DNA of 64,000 nucleotides. Source: Zygaena filipendulae. Taxonomy: Eukaryota > Arthropoda > Insecta > Lepidoptera > Zygaenidae. The DNA is taken from contig OU015675.1 in NCBI GenBank assembly GCA_907165275.2, positions 2,807,501 through 2,871,500 of the forward strand, given 5' to 3'. Under the pieces are notes generated by a model, which was given only the letters and a program-made list of their open reading frames with translations, ran no database searches and was not told the DNA's origin. Of this stretch, positions 49,701 through 58,700 are shown piece after piece. Positions within the stretch are counted from its first letter, which is position 1, and every line of letters starts with the position of its first letter. The position numbers and the translations under genes were made by a program.

Positions 49701-52700
49701 TTAAAACAACACTGCTGACCTCAAGTGTGACATAACCTAGTACCTATGAAATTATGCATGTTATATTTTTTAAATGGAAAAATTGAAAAATTCTGCGAAA
49801 ATACTTTTGCGATTTGAGCGATGTAAATCCCCTTAATGTGTATGTGACAAAAATGCTAAAAAATTTAGTGTTCATATAACCTAACTTTTCTACAATAATC
49901 TTAAGTTTTAATACCGGACCCATAGCCATTTTACAATCATATTCGTTTTATTTTTCTACACAAAACGCCAACATAAATATATAGAGAGGGACGTTACAAA
50001 CATGAATTAAAGCATTTAAAGCAAACATAGTAAGGAGACAAGTACGAAACGCAAATGAAAATAGTGGAATATCAAGAAATAATTCAATACAAACGGAAAG
50101 GTATAATTATATAGCTTAATTAGTATGTAGCTCTGGTCACATACTTGTGTATCTTCATATAAAAATATCATAAACAATGTACTCACAAATTGGCGCCAGA
50201 ATTTCAATCAGAACCTCTATATAGTCTCACCCACGCCCGTTTCGTTATACGCATATTGAACAACCCATAAAAAAACATACAATATAACAGGTAATGTTAA
50301 ACTTTCATACAAATACCGCACGCAAAATAAATCTAAACAGCATCAGCGCGTGAGCAAAAACGTTTTTTAATCCTACTGGCATTATAAACGGTTTCCTTTG
50401 CCAACGACTTTGAATAATATGCAACAATGAAAAATAAAGCAGCAAAATATTCGTATGCCATACAAAAGAACGATTTGAAATGTTCGTTCACTAAGCCTGA
50501 GTTTTTGTGGCAAATAGGTAGATCATAGGAAAATTAGATTCCAAATTTGAAATTAATATTTTTTTTTTAAATGCCAATACCACAAATCAAACCGCCTTAC
50601 CTAGTAGAGTTTTGTGATTGGCCAGATACAGAACTCCGTTTGCTGCTTTTCCCGCTACTGGCACTCAGCGACTTTGCAACCGATGTCTGTAATGCAAGCG
50701 AAAACTAAAAATTAAACTAACAACCTAACAACAATGAAATTAGAGCTTCTTTCTTTTTAAACAATGTGTTTTCCAATCTTACCTTTGACGCTTTAGCTTT
50801 ATTGCATTCTATAATGTAATCTTTGCAAACGTTTTCGTGCACTGTCACATTGCAATCTGAAAAAAAGAAATGCAAAAATTTTTTTATAAAGAAAAAACTA
50901 AGTATAAAAAGGCATATTACAGAGTCTCTTCAAGACAAAAAGTTGGGACTGATTTGGTTTTATTTCATTATTAATTTTTTTTAAGTGTCTCATTTAATTG
51001 TTTATCCAAACCATTATTTTATAAAGAGGAAAGATTTGTTATTTTTTTGTTTCTTTGTTACGATTTAACTAAAAACTAATGGACCGATTTCAAAAATTCT
51101 TTCACCATAAGAATGCTAAAAGAATCGCCTTATTGGAGGAGGTCCGAGCCTCGGCTTAATCTGAATGTTAAGGCCCTTATTTATAAACGTTAGTGAAGAC
51201 TCACGGTCGCAGCGCAGCAGCGGCTTGTCGGGCAAGTCCCGGCCGCACCAGTGGCACTCGCCCTTGCCGGCCGCCGGCTGCCACGTGTGGCTCGCCTTGC
51301 GGCATTTGTCCTGTACGTACACACTCGGTATTACACGATCACACCCGCGATACTCCACACTACTACCAAAGAATACAGAATATACAACGTGTTAACGAAT
51401 TAACTGAAAACTAGAGAGTAGTTTGCTCAGAATCAACTGGCGAATCGATCGCACTATGGTTTAATATAGGTTATATTTTTTTCATTTTTACTAGCCCATG
51501 TCTAAATTATTTATAATACAATATATGGCGTGTACGCCGGCCGCAGCAAAAAAAATTCGAACCGGTAGGCGCGGGCGTAGCGCTTGGAATTTCGTAGATA
51601 GGTCACCTCCAAACTCATGTTGAATAACTTTTAAAGTTTAAATTTTTTCGACATAAAATATATTTTAATCATATTTTTTTTTTAAATGGGGTGTATCAGG
51701 TTTTCAGTTAATTCATTAACACGTTGTATAAAGAAACGACACTCCGCCTGCCACCGATTTCATGCCTCCTCACACCCTGCAACACCACACGAGTTTCTTG
51801 GTAAATTCCACATCTAATACATGTGACAATTACTCACTGACAGCTGACAGTTACTGTCAGCTCGCTGTCAACCTTACGATACGCACACGCGCAAATCACG
51901 TGTACGAACAAGCCGGCCGTGTTTTGCTGTGGGAGAGTACTTGAATCAGTTCATTTGTAAGAATTATCCTCGTGTGCAATCGCGCGGGGTGCGCGTGCGG
52001 CAGCGGGGAGGGGGGCATCCCCAAGGCACGCCACTACGTCGTGGTGGGAGAGTCGGAAGGGGGCGGAGGGTGCGACTTCTTTACTCTTTGGTCATTAACC
52101 TGACTGCACTGTCGTCGGTGCAGTGGTTAGTAGTGTTTAGTAGTGGTTGGTACGCCAGGTGTCTCTGGTGGGAGCGCTTCAGTGGGAATATTTATATGAT
52201 GGACATTTGCGTTCACCCCGAGTTTGATTGATCAATAACGATCGTAACATAAATATCTACGTATGTATGTACAATATCGGAAAATAATAATCAAACAGTC
52301 AAGTTCGCTAAAGACTAACTTTGCTATGAAACTGTGATTGAATGTGAAGCGGTGAATCATTTACCTTTTTCTTCCTAAAGAACAGACTGCCGCGCTTCCG
52401 TCTCTTCTCTGCGTGGTGATCGTACGCCGCTCTGTAATGCGACACGACCGCTTGTAAAAGCCTTTAACCATCGTTTCTGATATTCAAAAAAAACTGTACC
52501 GATCGTAAGCTGTACAATAAGACTTTTTACTAATAGGTAACAAGGATCAAATTAACGGCAGCCGCTATTAAAATCAGATCTTCTAAGATAGTTCATTAGA
52601 AAAGAAATCGATAGAAAAATATGTAAAACGGGGTACCTTTACTAATTATCGATGTTAATTCTGGATTATTTAAACTGGACATCAAAAAGTTTAAACGGAC

Positions 52701-55700
52701 ATAGATAAGCAATAGTGTGTTAACCCACACTGCAGAAATTTGGAGTAAATCGTGTTTTAAAATTATAGCGCCATTTTGTCTCAACATTTTTTATGTTCAA
52801 TATTTTGTTACATACTTTAACAATGTAATAAGGTAAACACATAATTAAAAAACGTTCCCTAACTCTCAATAAATCGTTCTGAATAGGTAACTTGATTTTG
52901 TGGGTTAACATGTTATTGCTTATCTGCGTCCAACCAAAAAGTGGCAAATACGGTCAACGTTAGGCGGCTTTGTAATAAGCTTTCTTATATTATATTGTAA
53001 TACCGCAGAACTCCTATCACGAAAATTTTGTTTTTAGTGAATTTACTTTACATAGGTAGGTACCTAATCTACTACGTATTTCTTTTTAAAAGAAGATATG
53101 ATTTTCATAGCAGGTAGTGAAAGGATCTTTATTACTTTTCTTATATGGTCGATGATTTGATCCAATACAAAGACTTCAGTTTGCAACACGAGCGTGTTTG
53201 TGTCGTGACTCGTTTGGACTATCAGCTCACTTAGAATTTGAATCAACTCATACAACCACAAATTTGTAGTTTGTAACAAACATTTGTTTAGATTGAGTGA
53301 ACTCAAAATATCTCAATTTCGAAATCGTTTTTGAGATAACACATGCGTCGTTATAATTATGAAATTTATAGTATGATAAAAATAAATCACAGAACAAAAA
53401 AAAAGTGACAAAACAACATTAAGCGAAGCGTTGTGCGTTTTATCAAAATTGTCATGCTTTACAGTTACCTATTACTTTGTTAGAAAGTGTCTATAAACAG
53501 TAAAATGAGCCTGTTAAAAGTTATCACTCTAAAATATCATTTTTTTGTACACTTACACAAGATTATTACCTAATGACTAATCTGAAATATAAAAATTGTA
53601 AATCAAATTTAATTTTTACTCGTACAGCGAACGCCAATTGTGCATCTAATGTCAAATCCCCCCCCCCCCTCTTCCATCGCTGCCGACGGTTCGATATCGG
53701 ACGTTACCCCGCTGCGAATAGAGTTCAAAACTCACTGTTCGAGGAAGGCGAGCCGGTGCAGCCCCAGATGGTCCTGCAGCGCGTTGTTCCTGCGGCCGGG
53801 CTGCGCGGCGGGCGCGGTCGCGGCGGACGCTTCCTCCTCACTCTCCGTCTCGCTCGCACCGCCCGCGGACAGGCTGGCGGGCGAGCGGGACGCGTATAGT
53901 GGGCGAACTCCACTCGCACGCACAGCGAAACAGAACCGCACCGCACCCACTTGCACTCTTAACTCGTATTGGCCGCCGATACGGGAGTATTTATGGGGAG
54001 ACCTTTATAAATGCAGGTGCGGTGCAGTATCTTGTTTTGCGAAAGTAGAATTGGCCCTCTGTACGTGTGCGGCCGCCCTTTAAGTGTTGTGATTGCGGGT
54101 GCGTTTGCATCCGGTGACTTTTGTAAATAAGATACCATTGGAGATATTGAGTAAGTTAAATTAAAAACATGATTTGTTTTAATATCTAAAAATTCAACTT
54201 AGCAATTCGATCGTACGGATGCATTTAAAAAAACCTTGGCTGAAGGTCACGGTTTGGTTTTAGTGTCTCACACACACTTTTTTATTTACCTATTTTAAAT
54301 ACTATAATTTTTCTGATCCCCGAATATCAAGAACTGACCGTGATAATCCCACCTAATACGTATTTATATCATAGTGTAATTTAATACCATCGATAAACTA
54401 TCACACACCGCTAATCACGACACTCTTCAATAAATTAAAAATTAGTGCAATAAACCATTGAACTGCAATTGCAATTAAACAACTCAACTGCGAAATTAAA
54501 ACAAATCACAAAACATTCTCAGTTCACAGCTAAGCGAGGGCAGAAACATTGACTCAAACATGCACATTGAATTGCTCAGTAATATAGAGAAAATAAAGTT
54601 TGATAACTCAAGGAATGATTATATTATTATTATTGGAACAAATTTTGCTGTGTAATGGTATATTTTTATATTCCACAATTAACCACATTTCAGGAATCAT
54701 CAATGATCATAATATTAAAAAGGGTAAGTATGGATAACATTATCTGTTATCAAACGTATCAACTCTAAATCATGCTTTAAATCTTGGTATTTTTATTTGT
54801 AGAAAAAATATTTTTATTTAAATAAAATGCTACAAAATACAAATTAATAATTACCTATATTGATAATATATTCGACTAGAGAAAGATTTTTGTTGAATTT
54901 GTTCATTTATTATTTCAAGTCGGTAAAAACGACCGTGTGCTTGTATGTGTGTGTGTGTCCACTAGTGATGTGCCGGATCGTTAAAAATGTATATCCGATA
55001 TTTGGTATCAAGATCCGCGGATACGAATCTCAAGTTTTTTACTCAATCGGTGTCGGTGCGTGTGACCTTGAAACGATAGTTGACGCCACTTGACACTTTG
55101 CTTTACCGTCGACGGGACATGTTTCAACCTCCACAGCGCGGGCTTTTCTTATGTTTTGTTAATATATCTGAATGGACTTAGTTTTTCATTGCTATCTAAT
55201 GACCTATATTATATAGAATTTCATTTATGTATTGTAAGTTGATAGGGTAAAAGATCCATAAAAGATCCGCCAAAGAAGTAACGGATACGGATATTTCTTC
55301 TCCCACGGATATCCGCGGATACAGATATGGATACGGATATCCGGCATATCACTAGTGTCTACTAACATATTATTTTTTAAAGTTCTTAAAAAGAAACGTA
55401 GCGTGTGTTTGCTTGTGTATGTGTATATGTATGTGTCCACTGTCCACTAAGTATACTAAGTGTGTGTCCACTTACATATTCTGCGCCGGCTGCGGCAGCG
55501 GCGGCTGCACGGCGGCGACGATGCTCGGCGTCGAGACCGACTTCTGCAGCGGCAGCCGCGCGCCCAGCCCGAGCCGCGCCGCCTCGCCGCCCGCGCCGCC
55601 CGCGCCCACGCCCGCGCCCACTCCCGCGCCCACGCCCACGCCCACGCCCGCGCGATGCGCTGCCGCCACCACCTCGAAGTCTTTCTGGTATTTTTTTTTA

Positions 55701-58700
55701 ACATATTTTATTAGAGCGATTTCGCAACGGTTCTCCGAAAGTCTGTGTTGGTCTGTTCATCGACAGGATGTTTGGTTTCAAACGTCATTCTACAATCATT
55801 AACGCATAGAAAATTCATGTAACGAATCGTCATTTCACTTGGTCTGCCAATCAAAACTCTAGCTTTCACGTGGTCACGCAAAACTAGTTTTGATTGGCTG
55901 ACCAAGTGACATGACGATTCGTCACTCACGACAATCTATGTGTTAAGGATTGTAGAATGTCAACTTTGCTCCCCACAGGCCTCCTTAGCACATATATACG
56001 CATGGCGAGAGAATGAGAGAGATTAGAGCAAACAAACGCTTATATTACATATTAGATATTTCACCCGCGTCAGTTTTTTTATTCCCTCTAGAACTCTTCG
56101 AAAAGTATTGTAATATGTCACTCAGGAACACAAATTTATCAATCTACCGATTTAAAAAGATAAGAATATTTTGAATCAGTTTAGTGCTCCTCGAAATTAT
56201 TTCCAAACTTATAAGTATTGATAAAAAGTATCCATGTTACTCAGGCATACTATCACTTCCTAAAATTAGAAATCGGCTCAGTATTACCCGAGATTAACCT
56301 CCACATCAAAAATTTTCAAATAATCTCCCTAACTTGACCTGTTTGCATTATTAGTAGGTAAGGTGAAATGTTCTTGGCCTGACATAAAAATGGCGTTCCA
56401 ATCACATCTTTACATATACACCTATTTACATATACACCTCTTAACATATACACCTTTTTACATATAACACCTCTTTACATTAATATGAGCGTATATATTG
56501 TGTGCGTTCGGTTTGTAGCAGCCCGGTGACACTCCATACAAATGAACTGATTCAAGTTTCCACTAGTAAAGACGGCTGGCTTGTACACATGTACACGTGT
56601 TGTGCGCCTGTGCGTATCGCGAGGTTGCCAGCGAGCTGATGGTTATTTTTATCCGTCAGTGAATAATTGTCACATGAAGATCCTACATGTGTCAAACTTT
56701 CCTCGAGGCTCAACCAAAGGTCATGTCGCGTGGTATGAGGAGGCATGAAATCGGTGGGAGGTGGAGAGTGTCGCTTTTTCATATAATGTGTATTATTTGG
56801 TTCGGCGCGGCGCATACGCACCGCCAGGTCGTTGTCGTTGAGCGAGTGCGTGGAGTGGCGCACGGGGCGCGGCGCCTCGCCCTCCGACTCCATGGACGAC
56901 AGCGACGCGCTGTGCCCGTTCAGCGCGCTGTGGGCCCGCACACCACAACATATTGTTATTTACTAGCTCTGCCCTGCGGTTTCACCTTGGAGTTCTAGCG
57001 GGAATTCCGGGACAAAAAGTAGATAACCTATGTCCTTCTCTGTACCCCCTACAACGTGTACTCAAAATGTCGTGGTGATCTGTTGAGTCGCAAAAAGCGT
57101 AACAAACCACTTTTTCCGACACTTCCAACAATTATCTTTATATTTCAACCAATTTACACAAAAGCTTGACAAATTATATACCTAAACTTTCCTCATGAAT
57201 CTCTATTATCACATATTGATAAAAACCGCATGAAGATCCGTTGAGTTTTTGAGTTTATCGCGAACAGGCAGACATACATACAGACATGGCAGAGGATTTT
57301 TTTTTAATAATACAACTAGCTGTCCCCCGCGGTTTCACCCGCGGTAATTTCGTAGTTCCCACAAGAATCCCAGGAGAAACTATAGACATAAAACCTTCCT
57401 CATGAATCACTCTATCTATTGGTATAAACCGCATGAAAATCCAATTCATTTCATTTATTTATTTGCTTAAAACATGTTTACAATATTTATATATGTGTAT
57501 AGTGGTGTAAAATTACATTAGTCCAACATGTTTTTGCCCTACTGGACGTGCAAATTTAATGTAAATTTATATTTTATTACATTAAGATATATCCGTTGAG
57601 TAGTTTTTGAGTTTATCGCGAACAGACGGCGGAAGTCGCTTCATTTTATAAACACAATGAAAAGAAAGGTAATACCATGATGTGTTTGCTTGGTTTCCAC
57701 GACACAAACATAGCTTAGTATGAGACCGTGTAGATCTGTGTTTGTGGAATGTATTTGTGTTTGTGTTAACAAGTCCAAAAGCGTGTTTGTAAGTTGTTAG
57801 TCCACTACATATAATAACTAACGTCCTGTCGTGTCGCCCCCTCGGGTCGTGGGCGCGCGCGGCGGCGCCCGCGCACGGCTCCAGCGCCGCCCACGAGCTG
57901 CGGCGGCCCTCCTCGCGCCGCTCCCACAGCGCCCACTGCCCGCCGCCGGCCCCGCCGCGACCCATCGACTCGCCTGCGACACACACCGACAAACATAAAA
58001 TATACGAACAAACGTATCCTAATAATGTATTTTTCTTTAAAGTTGCTGGACTTCCTAAAAGTGAAGAAATAAACAAAAAATATAATCACGATAAATCGAC
58101 CGTTGGTGTCGTGGGCTGTGCTTTTACTGAAATACCGTTATGTGAATAAACCAAATTTTTGCCTATGGCTAAAAACGTCCCTAAATATTCATTACATTAG
58201 AGCGATATTAAATAGATTAATTATTACGTGTTCGCTATAGGTATACGTAATCAATATTTAGATACAATATTATTTCGCCAGTTTTACAGCCGTAGCCAAT
58301 ATGAGGAGGCAGGAAATCGGTGGTAGGCGGAGAGTGTCGCTTCTTTATTTAATCTCTATTCTTTGGTATAGGACATATTTTAATGTATTCTATATATTTT
58401 TCTGTTTGGTGTTTCCTTACCGCTCCCTTTCCTGCTCTGCGGATAGTAGTCGGTGTGTGTGGGCGAGGCGCAGTCTTGCTCCGCGGCGCCGTCCTTGCAC
58501 AGCGACGGGCACGACGTGCTGAGGCGGCTCGAGCCGGTCGCCTGCTGTCATAAACGAAGGGGATATAATTCAGTGCACAGCACCACACCTTCAATACCAA
58601 ACGTCTCGTCTGTATGGGCCAAATGGGCTCTTTTTCTGCTTCTTTTTTAATGTGGACAGGCGCCTTGGATAAGTAGGTAATCTAGCACTATTCACGCCAG

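Noticed and set aside
56818..56821. Use of the GTATGC donor for RhoGEF exon 5
   Set aside because: It gives phase 1, which does not match exon 6; the overlapping GTGCGT donor gives phase 0 and joins in frame.
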